Source: Streptomyces triticisoli (GTDB lineage: Bacteria; Actinomycetota; Actinomycetes; Streptomycetales; Streptomycetaceae). Taken from it: DNA of 64,000 nt. Position 1 is the first letter of the stretch; every line of letters starts with the position of its first letter. The position numbers and the translations under genes are program-made. The DNA is taken from the NCBI RefSeq assembly GCF_003270085.1, contig NZ_QFDQ01000028.1, positions 49,444 through 113,443 on the forward strand, read 5' to 3'. A model generated the notes under the pieces. That model saw only the letters and a program-made list of their open reading frames with translations, did no database searches and was not told where the DNA came from. Positions 1 to 10,138 of this stretch are shown one piece after another.

Positions 1-302
1 TCCTTCGGCGAACGCCAGGTCTCGGGGTCGTACGCGCTGACGTACGCCGACAGCCGGTCGCTGATCCCCCGGAACTCGGGGTGGTCCGCCACCTTGGCGA
101 CGGCCGGCCCCGGGTCCCGGTCCGCCTCGATCAGATGCAGGTACACATCGCCGAACTCGAAGAGGCTGCGCCGGGTGACGCCGGCCAGGTGCGGCAGCTC
201 CCCCCGGTCGGACTCCTCGAAGATCTTCGCGATGTCGGGGGCCGAACCCGGAGCCATCCGGGCGACGATCAGGGCCTGGTGCGTATTCCGCACATTCCGC
301 AC
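1..302 (-). CDS. whiE-ORFVII: TcmI-type polyketide cyclase, spore pigment cluster (3' end cut by window edge)
   Basis: This small ferredoxin-like-fold cyclase would close rings on the nascent spore-pigment polyketide. The visible 100 residues begin with a GTG at 302, preceded by GGAAGGA, and include HQALIVARM near the N-terminus and FEFGDVYLHLIE in the middle, both typical of TcmI-like cyclases. The family is about 109 residues, so only the last few are missing. It is the last visible gene of the seven-gene minus-strand whiE-like operon, 19 bp after the aromatase/cyclase gene. A second GTG three codons later is an alternative start. Confidence 0.85.
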   Translation of the reverse strand, partial: MRNVRNTHQALIVARMAPGSAPDIAKIFEESDRGELPHLAGVTRRSLFEFGDVYLHLIEADRDPGPAVAKVADHPEFRGISDRLSAYVSAYDPETWRSPK

Positions 303-321
303 GTTCCTTCCTCCGTCCGGC

Positions 322-1063
<742 letters not shown>

Positions 1064-1109
1064 GCGGTTCCTCTCCTTGTTGCTCCCGGCTGGTTGCTCC
1101 GGCGCCCGG

Positions 1110-2360
1110 TCAGGGGGCGCCGACGGCTCCGTGCCGCAGAACCAGCGCCGAGTTCGAGCCCATGAGCCCCCGGCTGAGGACCAGCGCCGTACCCACCTGC
1201 GCGGCACGGGCACATCCGGTCACCAGATCGAGGTCATGGCAGATGTCGAAGACGTTCGGGGTGGGCGGGATCAGCCCGTGTTCCATCGCCAGGACCGCCG
1301 CCACCGCATCCAGCACCGGCGCCGCGCAGTACGCCCGGCCCGTACCGGTCTTCGGCGCCGTCACCGGCACCCGCCGCCCGTGCCCGCCCAGCGCGTCCGC
1401 GATGGCCAGCGCCTCCGCCCGGTCCGCCTCGGGCACACCGAGCGCGTCGGCGAAGACGACGTCGACCTCCTCCGGGGCGCACCCGGCCTCGGCCAGCGCC
1501 CCGCGGATCGCCTCCGCCAGCCCCTCCCGGGACAGCTCCCAGCGGGAAGCGCCGGTGAAGGTCGCCGCGTGCCCGGCCAGAGTGGCCCGTACCGGCACCC
1601 CCCGTTCCCGGGCCGCGCCCGCCTCCTCCACGGTGAGCATCGCACCGCCCTCGGCCGGCACGAACCCGCACGCCCCTTCCGTGAACGGCCGGTACGCCCG
1701 CGCCGGGTCGTCCACCGGGCTCAGCTCCCGGTAGCCGAGCTGACAGACCATCGAGTACGGGGCCAGCGGCGCCTCCGTCGCACCCGCCACGATCACGTCC
1801 GTACCGCGCTCCACGGCCCGCGCCGCGTGCGCCAGCGCGTCCAGACCGCCGGCCTCGTCGGCGGCGACCACCGAGCACGGCCCCTTGAAGCCGCGGCGGA
1901 TCGAGATCTGTCCGGTGCTGGCCGCGTAGAACCAGGCGATCGACTGCCAGGGGCCGACGTAGCGGCTGCCCTTGCTCCACAGCTTCTGCAGTTCCCCCTG
2001 GCCGAACTCGCCCCCGCCGGACCCGGCCGCGGTGACCACACCCGCCGAGAACGGCGCCCCCTCGGTGTCCGCCCGGCCCAGCCGGGCGTCCTCGAGAGCG
2101 GCGTCGGCCGCGGCCATCGCGAAGTGCGTGTACCGGTCCGTCTGGACGAGATAACGCTCCTCGACCGCCGCCGACGGATCGAAGGACCGGACCTCGCCGG
2201 CCACCTTCAGCGGCAGATGCCCGCAGCCCTCACGGGTGATGCGGTCCAGGACGCTCAGACCCTCCTCGGTGGACTTCCAGAAGCTCTCGGTGCTCGTTCC
2301 GTTGGGCGCGACCACACCGATACCGGTGACGGCGGCCCGCCGCTTGGGGGGTTCGCTCAT
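1110..2360 (-). CDS. whiE-ORFIV: Ketosynthase beta / chain length factor (spore pigment)
   Basis: A 416-residue thiolase-fold KS-beta that pairs with KS-alpha to form the minimal PKS heterodimer and sets chain length. The position matching the catalytic Cys of KS-alpha (Cys169) is Glu169 in the segment ADEAGGLDA, so this subunit cannot form an acyl-thioester. Most KS-betas have Gln there. The start ATG at 2360 overlaps the KS-alpha stop by 4 bp (ATGA), the usual coupling for a 1:1 complex. The N-terminal [13 protein letters not shown] segment is typical of the family. The assignment is secure from the neighbours and from the missing Cys. Confidence 0.94.
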   Translation of the reverse strand: MSEPPKRRAAVTGIGVVAPNGTSTESFWKSTEEGLSVLDRITREGCGHLPLKVAGEVRSFDPSAAVEERYLVQTDRYTHFAMAAADAALEDARLGRADTEGAPFSAGVVTAAGSGGGEFGQGELQKLWSKGSRYVGPWQSIAWFYAASTGQISIRRGFKGPCSVVAADEAGGLDALAHAARAVERGTDVIVAGATEAPLAPYSMVCQLGYRELSPVDDPARAYRPFTEGACGFVPAEGGAMLTVEEAGAARERGVPVRATLAGHAATFTGASRWELSREGLAEAIRGALAEAGCAPEEVDVVFADALGVPEADRAEALAIADALGGHGRRVPVTAPKTGTGRAYCAAPVLDAVAAVLAMEHGLIPPTPNVFDICHDLDLVTGCARAAQVGTALVLSRGLMGSNSALVLRHGAVGAP

Positions 2361-3625
2361 CGTGTCCTCTCCCTCTGCCGGGTCAGGATCACCGCCGACT
2401 GGAAACCGCCGAACCCGCTGCCCACGGAGAGCACGCTGTTCAGCTTCCGTTCGCGGGCGGCCCGCGGGACGTAGTCCAGATCGCACTCGGGGTCCGGGGT
2501 CTCGTAGTTGGCGGTCGGCGGAACGACCTGGTGGGCCAGCGCCAGCACACAGGCCACCACCTCGATCGCCCCGATCGCCCCCAGCGAGTGACCCACCATC
2601 GACTTGATGGAGCTCATCGGCGTGTCGTAGGCGTGGTGGCCCAGCGCCCGCTTCACCGCGGCCGTCTCGTGCCGGTCGTTCTGCCGGGTGCCGGAACCGT
2701 GCGCGTTCACGTAGTCGATCGCCGAGCCGTCCAGCCGGGCGTGGTCCAGCGCGGTCTCTATCGCCTGCGCCATCTCCAGGCCCTCACTGGTCAGGCCGGT
2801 CATGTGGTAGGCGTTGCCGAACGTGGCGTAGCCGGTCAGCTCGCAGTACACGTGCGCGCCACGGGCCCGCGCGTGCTCCAGCTCCTCCAGGACCAGCACC
2901 GCACTCCCCTCACCCATGACGAACCCGTCACGGTCGTTGTCGAAGGGGCGGGAGGCGTGCGCGGGATCGTCGTTGTTCGGCGACGTGGCCCTGATCGCGT
3001 CGAAGCACGCCATCGTGATCGGCGATATCGGCGAGTCCGACGCCCCGGCTATGCAGACGTCCGCCCGGCCCTCCTCCACGGTGTGCAGGGCGTACCCGAC
3101 CGCGTCCAGCCCGGACGTGCAGCCCGTCGACACCGTCTGCACCGGACCGCGCGCCCCGAACCGCTCCGCCACCGTCGACGCCAGCGTGCTCGGTGTGAAC
3201 GCCCGCTCCAGATGCGGCTGGGCCCGGTGGTGGTCCACGTCCCAGCGCTCACCGCGGTGGCTGACCAGGACGTAGTCGTTCTCCAGGCGGGTCGTGCCGC
3301 CCACCGCCGTGCCCAGGGAGACCGCGACCCGCCACGGGTTCTCCCCGGCCAGGTCGATTCCCGAGTCCCGCACCGCCTCCTCGCCGGCCACCAGCGCGAA
3401 CTGGATGTACCGGTCGCAGCGCGCCACCTGCTCCTCGTCCAGCCCCGCGGCCACCGGGTCGAAATCGCACTCGGCGGCTATCCGGGACCGCAGACCTGTC
3501 GGGTCGAAGAACGTGATGCCCCGCGTCGCCGTACGCCCGTCGGCCAACAGGTCCCAGAACGCGGGGGCACCGATCCCGCCCGGCGCCACCACTCCTATAC
3601 CGGTGACCGCCACCCGCCGGGTCAT
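2357..3625 (-). CDS. whiE-ORFIII: Ketosynthase alpha of type II PKS (spore pigment)
   Basis: A 422-residue beta-ketoacyl synthase that condenses malonyl-ACP units. The catalytic Cys169 lies in TGCTSGLDA, and the two catalytic His motifs are NAHGSGT and GHSLGA. It overlaps the upstream cupin gene by 4 bp (ATGA at 3622-3625) and the downstream KS-beta gene by 4 bp, so cupin, KS-alpha and KS-beta are translationally coupled. Length and motifs are complete, with no sign of decay. Its product with KS-beta and the ACP is expected to be the grey or brown spore-wall polyketide rather than a secreted antibiotic, because of the whiE-specific flanking genes. Confidence 0.96.
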   Translation of the reverse strand: MTRRVAVTGIGVVAPGGIGAPAFWDLLADGRTATRGITFFDPTGLRSRIAAECDFDPVAAGLDEEQVARCDRYIQFALVAGEEAVRDSGIDLAGENPWRVAVSLGTAVGGTTRLENDYVLVSHRGERWDVDHHRAQPHLERAFTPSTLASTVAERFGARGPVQTVSTGCTSGLDAVGYALHTVEEGRADVCIAGASDSPISPITMACFDAIRATSPNNDDPAHASRPFDNDRDGFVMGEGSAVLVLEELEHARARGAHVYCELTGYATFGNAYHMTGLTSEGLEMAQAIETALDHARLDGSAIDYVNAHGSGTRQNDRHETAAVKRALGHHAYDTPMSSIKSMVGHSLGAIGAIEVVACVLALAHQVVPPTANYETPDPECDLDYVPRAARERKLNSVLSVGSGFGGFQSAVILTRQRERTR

Positions 3626-4065
3626 GACCGCGCCTCCGCCGCCCCGGCCCCCTCCGCGGCGGTCGCCACCGGCACCGTCTCGGTGCCCTCCGTGTCGACG
3701 TGGCCGAGCTGCGGGCGCGGCGCCAGCGGCCCCAGGTGGAAGACGATCCGCGCCTCCACCTTGCCCACGTTGCGGAACCGGTGCCGCATGTACGCGGGAA
3801 TCATCAGCCCCTGCTCCGGCCGCAGCGGCTGCGGGTCGCCGTCCAGGTCCACCTCCAGCTCGCCGCAGACGACGTACACGAACTCCTCGGAGTACGGGTG
3901 GTAGTGCTCGGCGATGCGGTCACCGGGCTGCACGATGGCCACGCCCATGAAACCGCTGGTCGAACCGACCGTGGCCGGGGTGAGCATGGCGCGCAGATCG
4001 CCTCCACGCCTGGTGTTGGGCTCGACCTCACTGAGATCCACGATTCTGGGTCGGGGTTTGATCAC
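3622..4065 (-). CDS. whiE-ORFII: Cupin-domain protein of spore-pigment cluster
   Basis: A 147-residue small beta-barrel (cupin) protein. A metal-binding pattern is visible as HYHPYSEEF followed by a later His in AYMRHRF. WhiE ORFII-type proteins accompany spore-pigment PKSs and are thought to help cyclise or modify the product, but the exact reaction is not established. The start is GTG at 4065 with GGAGGA nearby. The C-terminal 30 residues are Ala/Glu/Thr-rich and probably disordered. The gene lies about 97 bp downstream of the SchA/CurD-like gene, and that gap is filled by a heptamer repeat array. Confidence 0.88.
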   Translation of the reverse strand: MIKPRPRIVDLSEVEPNTRRGGDLRAMLTPATVGSTSGFMGVAIVQPGDRIAEHYHPYSEEFVYVVCGELEVDLDGDPQPLRPEQGLMIPAYMRHRFRNVGKVEARIVFHLGPLAPRPQLGHVDTEGTETVPVATAAEGAGAAEARS

Positions 4066-4103
4066 GTCGTTCCTCCGGTGGTGTGCTACGTCGACTTGGG
4101 GAT

Positions 4104-4173
4104 GCGTCAGGCGTCAGGCGTCAGGTGTCCGGTGTCAGGCGTCCGGCATCGGGCGTCGGGCGTCAGGCGTCAG
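4104..4173. repeat. Ten tandem 7-bp repeats (GCGTCAG) across a stop codon
   Basis: Reading the plus strand from 4104 in steps of seven gives ten units: GCGTCAG three times, then variants (GTGTCCG, GTGTCAG, GCGTCCG, GCATCGG, GCGTCGG), then GCGTCAG twice. The stop codon of the upstream minus-strand gene (4163-4165) lies inside the array, and the rest fills the gap before the cupin gene. Seven is not a multiple of three, so slippage could change the last residues of the upstream protein or the spacing to the next ribosome-binding site. Confidence 0.9.
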
Positions 4174-5305
4174 GCGCGGACCGGCGGTCGGTGATGAGCT
4201 CCATACGGGCCAGGGAGAGCAGCCGCGCCAGGTCGCCGTCCTTCCCGGCGGCGCCCTCGTCGAGTTCGAGCAGCGTGGTCAGCTCCGACATCTGCGCGGC
4301 ATCCGACAGCCCCAGCGCCACGGCCGGGCCGGCGGCCTCCAGACCACCCCGGACGTCGATCAGCCGTACGACCACGTCGTCCCGCTCGAACACCGTGCTG
4401 CGCAGCACCGGGTTGTGCGGATCGTCCGCGGCCCGCTCGTCCTGCCGGGCCAGCAGCTCGGCCAGCTTCATGCCCATGCCCGGTCGCGCCGGGTAGAACA
4501 GCGCGTGCCGCTCCGCCTCCTCGCCCTCCTGACCGACCGTCACGTGGTGCACGGCGGGCAGCGCCGCCCGTGTGAAGAACACCCGCGCGGACTCCTGGTC
4601 GTTCAGGTCCCGGTCCTGCTCCAGATACGGGTTGATGGCCTCCTCCACCGCCCGGATCCCCGGCTGCCGGGCCACATGCCTGAGCGCCGCCAGCAGATCC
4701 CCGCGCACCTCGATCGCCCGCACCACCCGGTTGCCGTGCATGAACAGCGAGGTCCGGCACAACCGGGTCGTGTCGTCGACCCGCGCCTCGGGCGACTCGT
4801 AGTTCGTCAGCAGCTCGGCGACCTTCCGCTCGCTGCCCGGCTTCACCGTGAAGGTGAGCGCGTGCCGGATCACACCGTCACCGATCCGCGGCTCGGCCTG
4901 CAGCCGCCGCCCGGCCGCCGCCTTCTCGCCTCCGGTCTCCCGCACGATGTGGAACCGCAGCGACCGGGTGTCCCGGATACAGCTGTGCATCGGCTCCACC
5001 ATCCGCACGTGCTCCTCGCTGTTCACCCAGGCGAGGAACGGCGGGGCGCTCTCCCACTCGCTCGTGATCAGCCACTGGGACGGATTCTCGATCGACTGGC
5101 ACAGCTGGTCGCTGACATGCCCGGGAACAGCGGCGACCTGCTTGCCCATCTGCTCGTACGCCTCCAGGAACTGCTGCTGGGCGCCGTCGCAGACGTCCAC
5201 CAGCAGCACCACCCGGAGCCGGGAGCCGTCGAAGACGGACTGCGAGACAGTTTTCGAGGCCTGCTGCCTGGTCGGTTCTGAAACTCGCTCAGAAATGGCG
5301 GTCAT
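4163..5305 (-). CDS. whiE-ORFI: SchA/CurD-like spore pigment protein with ABM-type domain
   Basis: A 380-residue protein matching the WhiE ORFI / SchA / CurD family of spore-pigment clusters. Residues about 28-110 look like an antibiotic-biosynthesis-monooxygenase (ABM) dimeric barrel (VLLVDVCDGAQQQFLEAYEQ; PSQWLITSEWES). The rest contains the repeated barrel-like SchA/CurD region with segments such as RVVRAIEVRGDL and VVVRLIDVRGGL. The ATG at 5305 is preceded by AAGGAG. It is the first gene of the minus-strand operon and diverges from the FAD hydroxylase. Its exact catalytic step is unknown. The last codons lie in the heptamer repeat. Confidence 0.85.
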   Translation of the reverse strand: MTAISERVSEPTRQQASKTVSQSVFDGSRLRVVLLVDVCDGAQQQFLEAYEQMGKQVAAVPGHVSDQLCQSIENPSQWLITSEWESAPPFLAWVNSEEHVRMVEPMHSCIRDTRSLRFHIVRETGGEKAAAGRRLQAEPRIGDGVIRHALTFTVKPGSERKVAELLTNYESPEARVDDTTRLCRTSLFMHGNRVVRAIEVRGDLLAALRHVARQPGIRAVEEAINPYLEQDRDLNDQESARVFFTRAALPAVHHVTVGQEGEEAERHALFYPARPGMGMKLAELLARQDERAADDPHNPVLRSTVFERDDVVVRLIDVRGGLEAAGPAVALGLSDAAQMSELTTLLELDEGAAGKDGDLARLLSLARMELITDRRSAPDA

Positions 5306-5604
5306 CTGCGTACGTCTCCTTGGCGGGGCTGGGAGGGCTTCTCGGGGCTCGGGGGCTTCTCGGGACCGGGGGATTCTCAGGACTGGGGACAGGGGGAACG
5401 CCGGCCGCGGATGACGCGACGTCAGCGTGATCTCGATCCTGGGCCGGTACCGAACGGTCCGCGACTCGTGTGCACCACCCGGGTGATCACAGGGGTGATT
5501 GCGCCCCCCGACGCACGCGGACCCGCCCTCCACCGGGCATGGAAACTCCGACGCGCCCCGCAGACCGCACCCCCACACCCGCACCCCCGCTCCTGGAGGC
5601 ATCG
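5306..5604. promoter_or_regulatory. Divergent promoter region of the whiE-like cluster
   Basis: This 299-bp gap separates the seven-gene minus operon from the plus-strand hydroxylase gene, so it must hold both promoters. In S. coelicolor the equivalent gap carries whiEP1 and the SigF-dependent whiEP2. I see a perfect 10-bp palindrome CACCCGGGTG at 5476-5485 and two close GGGTGAT copies near 5481 and 5494, but no convincing WhiG-type promoter. Both flanking genes have good ribosome-binding sites. Confidence 0.6.
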
Positions 5605-7251
5605 ATGCACCAAGAAGCCGACCACCAGGTACCCGTCCTCATCGTCGGCGGCTCCCTGGTGGGTCTGTCCACCTCGCTCTTCCTCGGCCGCCTCGGCGTA
5701 CCGCACCTGCTGGTCGAGCGGCACTCCGGCACCTCCATCCACCCACGCGGACGAGGCAACAACGTGCGCACCATGGAGCTGTTCCGGGTCGCCGGCATCG
5801 AACCCGACATCAAGACGGCCGCATCCCTGCTCGCGGACAACCACGGCATCCTGCAGACCCCGACGCTGGTCGGCGACGCCGGCGAATGGCTCTTCAAACA
5901 CATCGACCCGGGCGGCGGCCTGGCCCGGTTCAGCCCCACCGCCTGGTGCCTGTGCAGCCAGAACGACCTCGAACCCGTCCTGCTCGACGGCGCCCGCCGG
6001 CTCGGCGGCGACCTGCGCTACTCCCACGAGATGGAAACCTTCGAACAGGACGACGAAGGGGTCACAGCGGTCGTACGGGACCGGGCCACCGACGAGCGGT
6101 ACACCGTCCGCGCGGCCTACCTCGTCGCCGCCGACGGCCCCCGCAGCCCAGTCCGCAACCGTCTCGGCATCGGCCAGAGCGGTCCCGGCGACCTCTTCGC
6201 CAACGTCAGTGTCACCTTCCGCTCCAAACTCCTCACCGAGGTCGTCGGCGACCGCCGCTTCATCTGCTGCTACCTCACCGACCCGGGCGCCGACGGCGCC
6301 CTCCTCCCCGTCGACAACAAGGAACACTGGGTGTTCCACGCCCCCTGGCACCCCGAGCGCGGCGAAACCCTCGACGAATTCACCGAGGACCGCCTCGAAC
6401 GGCACATCCGCCGTGCCGTCGGCAACCCCGGCCTCGACGTCGAAATCACCGGAAAGGCGTCCTGGCGAGCCGCCGAACGAGTGGCCGACCGCTACACGAC
6501 CGGACGTGTGTTCCTCGCCGGGGACTCGGCCCACGAGATGTCCCCCACCGGCGCCTTCGGCTCCAACACCGGCATCCAGGACGCCCACAACCTCGCCTGG
6601 AAACTGGCCGCCGTCCTGCAGGGCTGGGCCGGCCCCGCCCTGCTCGACACCTACGACACCGAACGCCGCCCGGTCGCCACGGCCACCAGCGCCCGCGCCT
6701 CCGCCCGCTCCGTCGAACACAGCCACCCCGGCTTCGCCCCCGCCCCCGGCATCGGCGGCGCCAAACGCGGCGGCATCCTCAACGTCGTCCTCGGCTACCG
6801 CTACCTCCACGGCGCCGTACTGGGCACCGACCCGGACCAGGAGGTCGTCCCCGACGCCCTGCGCCTGACGGGCGACCCGGGCACCCGGGCCCCCCACCTG
6901 TGGGTGCAGCGCGAGGGCGAACGCATCTCGACCCTCGACCTGTACGAACGCTCCCTGGTCCTGCTGAGCGACACCCGGTCGACGACGGACTGGCACACGG
7001 CGGCTCAGCGCATCGCGGAGAGCGACGGCGTACGCCTGGACTCGTACCGCGTCGGCACCGAGCTGACGTACACCCCGCAGAACAGCGAGGCCGACACGCC
7101 CCCCGACTGGGCCCTCACCCACGGCACGACACCCGACGGCGCGGTCCTGGTCCGCCCGGACGGCTTCGTGGCCTGGCGGGCGGCGGGCGCCGTACCGGAC
7201 GCCGAGGCAACCTTGCGTCAGGTCGTACGGACGGTGCTCAGGACACCCTGA
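5605..7251 (+). CDS. whiE-ORFVIII: FAD-dependent polyketide hydroxylase of spore-pigment cluster
   Basis: A 548-residue class A flavin monooxygenase that would hydroxylate the aromatic spore pigment. It shows the N-terminal FAD-binding strand VLIVGGSLVGLSTS (residues about 10-23), the DG motif LVAADGPRSPVRN near residue 173, and the GD motif VFLAGDSAHEMSPTG near residue 303. A thioredoxin-like C-terminal domain completes the family architecture. The ATG at 5605 follows CTGGAGG. It is transcribed away from the PKS operon, exactly as whiE ORFVIII is, and ends at a strong bidirectional terminator. Confidence 0.93.
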   Translation: MHQEADHQVPVLIVGGSLVGLSTSLFLGRLGVPHLLVERHSGTSIHPRGRGNNVRTMELFRVAGIEPDIKTAASLLADNHGILQTPTLVGDAGEWLFKHIDPGGGLARFSPTAWCLCSQNDLEPVLLDGARRLGGDLRYSHEMETFEQDDEGVTAVVRDRATDERYTVRAAYLVAADGPRSPVRNRLGIGQSGPGDLFANVSVTFRSKLLTEVVGDRRFICCYLTDPGADGALLPVDNKEHWVFHAPWHPERGETLDEFTEDRLERHIRRAVGNPGLDVEITGKASWRAAERVADRYTTGRVFLAGDSAHEMSPTGAFGSNTGIQDAHNLAWKLAAVLQGWAGPALLDTYDTERRPVATATSARASARSVEHSHPGFAPAPGIGGAKRGGILNVVLGYRYLHGAVLGTDPDQEVVPDALRLTGDPGTRAPHLWVQREGERISTLDLYERSLVLLSDTRSTTDWHTAAQRIAESDGVRLDSYRVGTELTYTPQNSEADTPPDWALTHGTTPDGAVLVRPDGFVAWRAAGAVPDAEATLRQVVRTVLRTP

Positions 7252-7271
7252 CCGCTCCTGGAGGCACGAGG

Positions 7272-7297
7272 CCACCCGCACCACGCGGTGCGGGTGG
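7272..7297. terminator. Bidirectional hairpin terminator after the FAD hydroxylase
   Basis: A perfect 11-bp stem (CCACCCGCACC / GGTGCGGGTGG) with a 4-base loop lies between two convergent genes. No U-tract is visible, which is usual for Streptomyces terminators. Confidence 0.75.
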
Positions 7298-7335
7298 TGT
7301 GCCCGCGGGCGCAGCGCGGCCCCGGCACGAACCCC

Positions 7336-9618
7336 TCACCCGGGCAGCGGGCCCGCCTCGGGCAGGACCTGCTCGCACCAGATGGTCTTGCCCTGGCGGG
7401 CGTGACGGGTGCCCCAGCGCTGGGTGAGCTGGGCGACCAGCAGCAGGCCGCGTCCACCCTCGTCGAAGATCCGGGCCCGGCGCAGATGCGGAGCGGTGCC
7501 GCTGGCGTCGGAGACCTCGCAGATGACCGTCCGGTCGTGGATGAGCCGCAGCTGGATGGGGGGCTGGCCGTACCGGATGGCGTTGGTGACCAGCTCACTC
7601 ACCACCAGCTCGGTCACGAAGCAGATCTCCTCGAGACCCCACTCCTCCAGCAGGCGAGCGGTCCGGGCGCGGATCCGGGCCACCTCGGCCGGATCCGCGG
7701 CGATGTCCCAGGTGGCGACCCGCGCCTTGTCCAGGCCGTGCGGCCGGACCAGCAGCAGTGCGGCGTCGTCGGCCGGGGGCTCGGGCAACAGGGACTTGAG
7801 CACGTCGTCACAGAGCGTTTCCAGCGACTCGCACGGCTCGGTCAGCGCTTGGCGCAGCTCTTCCAGCCCCGCGTCCAGATCACGCTGCCGGGACTCGATC
7901 AGACCGTCGGTGTAGAAGGCGAGCAGACTGCCCTCCTCCACCTCCACCTCCACCGTCTCGAACGGCACGCCGCCGACACCGAGCGGTGGCCCGGCGGGCA
8001 GATCGAGAAAACCGGCGCTGCCGTCCGGGGCCACGACGACGGGCACCGGATGGCCGGCACAGGCCAGGGCGCAGCGCCCGGCCACCGGGTCGTACACCGC
8101 GTACAGGCAGGTGGTCCCGATACCGTCGGCGCCTCCGAGCGCCAGACCGGCGTCGTCGGCGGCGCCCGACTCCGCGGACAGCCGGTTCACCAGGTCGTCC
8201 AGCCGGGTGAGCAGCTCCTCGGGGGTCGGATCGACATCGGCGAGGGTGCGCACGGCCGTACGCAGCCTGCCCATGGCGGCGGCGGCGTGGATACCGTGTC
8301 CGACCACGTCCCCGACCACCAGCGCGACCCGGGCGCCGGAGAGTTCGATCACGTCGAACCAGTCGCCGCCCACCCCGGCGCGGGGTGCCGCGGGCAGATA
8401 CCGGTAGGCGGCCGACACCGCCGAGTGCTCGGGCAGCTGCTGCGGCAGCAGACTGCTCTGCAGGGTGCGAGCGATCTCGTACTGGCTCTCCAGCGCCGCG
8501 GCCTTCTCGATGCTCGCGGAGGCCAGCTGGGCGAGCTGGACGAGGATCGCCTCGTCGTCGGCCGTGAAGTCGCCGCCGTCCTCCTTGTCCGAGAGCTGGA
8601 TCAGCCCCAGGTTGCGGCTGTCGGAGGCGATCAGCGGGACGGCCAGCCAGCCGCGCATCGGCGGATGCTCCGCGGCGTAGGAGCCGAAGCCCCGCCAGGC
8701 CGCATGGGCTTCCAGTTGGTCCTGGGTCATCCGCATCGGCCGGTTGTCCCTGCAGACCAGGACGTAGATGCCTTCTCCGACCGGGGGCGCGTCGAAGAAG
8801 CGGTATCCGGCGTACTTGTCCGACAGGGAGACCGCGTTGATCGCCTGGGCCCAGCGGAGGTTCGTGGTCATGCTGGTGACCGACTGGTGTGCGCCCACCA
8901 GCGCTCTGGCCTCCTCGGTGACCGTCTGGAGGGCACAGTCCAACGACGGCGCGGCATTGATCCGCATACCGGCCCGGGCCAGGTCCTGCAACTGCCGGGA
9001 ACGCCTGCGCTCGGCCGCCGCGGCAGCCGCGGCCTGCTCATAGAGCCGACCACGTTCGGCCGCGTCCAGCCGCAACCGGACCTCGCTCATCACCGAGGCG
9101 CCCAGTTGCTCCAGGGCGCGCTCCTGCTCCGGGTGCCACAGCCTCGGCCTGGTGTCGAGCACGCACAGCGCGCCGATCGGCAGCTCCCCCAGAAGCAGCG
9201 GCACACCCAGGTACGCGCGCATGCCGGTGGCGGCGACCGCGGGGTCGGCCCGGTGCGCGGAGTCGTCCTGGACGTCGTCGATGACCAGCGGCCGGCCCGA
9301 GGCCACCACCTCGGAGCAGAAACCCCAGTCGAGCCGCTCCTGCTCCCCCTGCCCCTGCCCCTGTACGCCCGTACCGGTCCCGCCCCGTACGGCCGTACCG
9401 GTCCCGCCCCGGACGAACTGCCGGTCCGTCCCGACCAGGCTGATCAGCGCCATGTCGGCGTCCAGCAGCCGGACGGCCAGGCCCACGGACCGGGCGAAGG
9501 CGCCCTCGCTCAGCCCGTCGACCGCGCGGACGGCATCCACCGCGGCCAGCCGTGCGGGGTCACGCAGCACCGCGGCAGGGTTCGGCGGTATGTCCGCCCT
9601 ACGGAGCTCGGTCATCAT
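7336..9618 (-). CDS. SpoIIE-type PP2C phosphatase with GAF domains and an anti-sigma-like kinase domain
   Basis: A 760-residue signalling protein with four domains: GAF (about 25-165), GAF (about 225-385), PP2C/SpoIIE phosphatase (about 405-610, with GVGGDWFDVIEL and LVVGDVVGHG) and a C-terminal HATPase_c domain (about 630-755, with ELVTNAIRYG). Proteins of this kind dephosphorylate anti-anti-sigma factors, and the HATPase domain can phosphorylate or bind them in partner switching. A Gly/Thr/Gln-rich linker interrupts the first GAF. The ATG at 9618 has GGGAG seven bases upstream; a second ATG follows directly. No sigma or anti-anti-sigma gene is adjacent, so the target is unknown. It converges on the whiE hydroxylase. 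Confidence 0.9.
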   Translation of the reverse strand: MMTELRRADIPPNPAAVLRDPARLAAVDAVRAVDGLSEGAFARSVGLAVRLLDADMALISLVGTDRQFVRGGTGTAVRGGTGTGVQGQGQGEQERLDWGFCSEVVASGRPLVIDDVQDDSAHRADPAVAATGMRAYLGVPLLLGELPIGALCVLDTRPRLWHPEQERALEQLGASVMSEVRLRLDAAERGRLYEQAAAAAAAERRRSRQLQDLARAGMRINAAPSLDCALQTVTEEARALVGAHQSVTSMTTNLRWAQAINAVSLSDKYAGYRFFDAPPVGEGIYVLVCRDNRPMRMTQDQLEAHAAWRGFGSYAAEHPPMRGWLAVPLIASDSRNLGLIQLSDKEDGGDFTADDEAILVQLAQLASASIEKAAALESQYEIARTLQSSLLPQQLPEHSAVSAAYRYLPAAPRAGVGGDWFDVIELSGARVALVVGDVVGHGIHAAAAMGRLRTAVRTLADVDPTPEELLTRLDDLVNRLSAESGAADDAGLALGGADGIGTTCLYAVYDPVAGRCALACAGHPVPVVVAPDGSAGFLDLPAGPPLGVGGVPFETVEVEVEEGSLLAFYTDGLIESRQRDLDAGLEELRQALTEPCESLETLCDDVLKSLLPEPPADDAALLLVRPHGLDKARVATWDIAADPAEVARIRARTARLLEEWGLEEICFVTELVVSELVTNAIRYGQPPIQLRLIHDRTVICEVSDASGTAPHLRRARIFDEGGRGLLLVAQLTQRWGTRHARQGKTIWCEQVLPEAGPLPG

Positions 9619-10138
9619 CCCTCCGCTCCCGCTGTGCGAGTACACACCCCGCCTGGATCCGTGGCACAGGACCTCCACCCGAGACCGCCAGGTCTCCCCA
9701 AGGTCTCGCACACGCCCTCACGGCTTCCACCGCTGCCCGGATGTTCTTACCGGAAAGCCACCTTTGCCCGACTTCAAAAATACGCCGACCGACCGCGGCG
9801 GCGAACCCCGGCGGGGAGGGCCGCGGGCCTCGGCAACGAGGTCTCTCGGCGACCGAAGACCTTGCCGGACGCAACAGCCACACCGGCCCTCCCACAGAGG
9901 ATGTGGGAGCGGGGACGGAACCGCCGCACACCGTTTCCGGTGCCGGTTTTCCCGTCCCCGCCCGCCGGACCGGACGTGTCCGTTGGCCGAGCATCCGGCT
10001 TTCCACATGACCCGATGGCTCGGGCGAGGTGTTCGCCGACCTGGCCGGCGAACACCACATCGTCATGGCTGGTCCGGTCAGCGCCCCGCGGAGGCCGTCT
10101 CACCGGCTGAGCCGACACCCTGACCCTGGACCTCCAGC
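9619..10138. other. Gene-poor stretch upstream of the phosphatase gene
   Basis: I see no supportable gene in these 520 bases; reading frames on both strands are compositional. One notable element is an inverted repeat at 10029-10055 (GTGTTCGCCG / CGGCGAACAC, 10-bp perfect stem, 7-base loop). The stretch probably holds the phosphatase promoter near 9620-9700 and decayed sequence to its right. Confidence 0.5.

Noticed and set aside
5422..7284. A 620-codon minus-strand frame opposite the FAD hydroxylase
   Set aside because: It is a GC-frame shadow of the well-supported plus-strand gene; composition is Gly/Ala/Val/Arg-rich with no recognisable domain.
7288..10110. A 940-codon plus-strand frame opposite the SpoIIE phosphatase
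   Set aside because: Antisense shadow of the GAF-PP2C gene; no start signals or domains, amino acids typical of mirrored codons.
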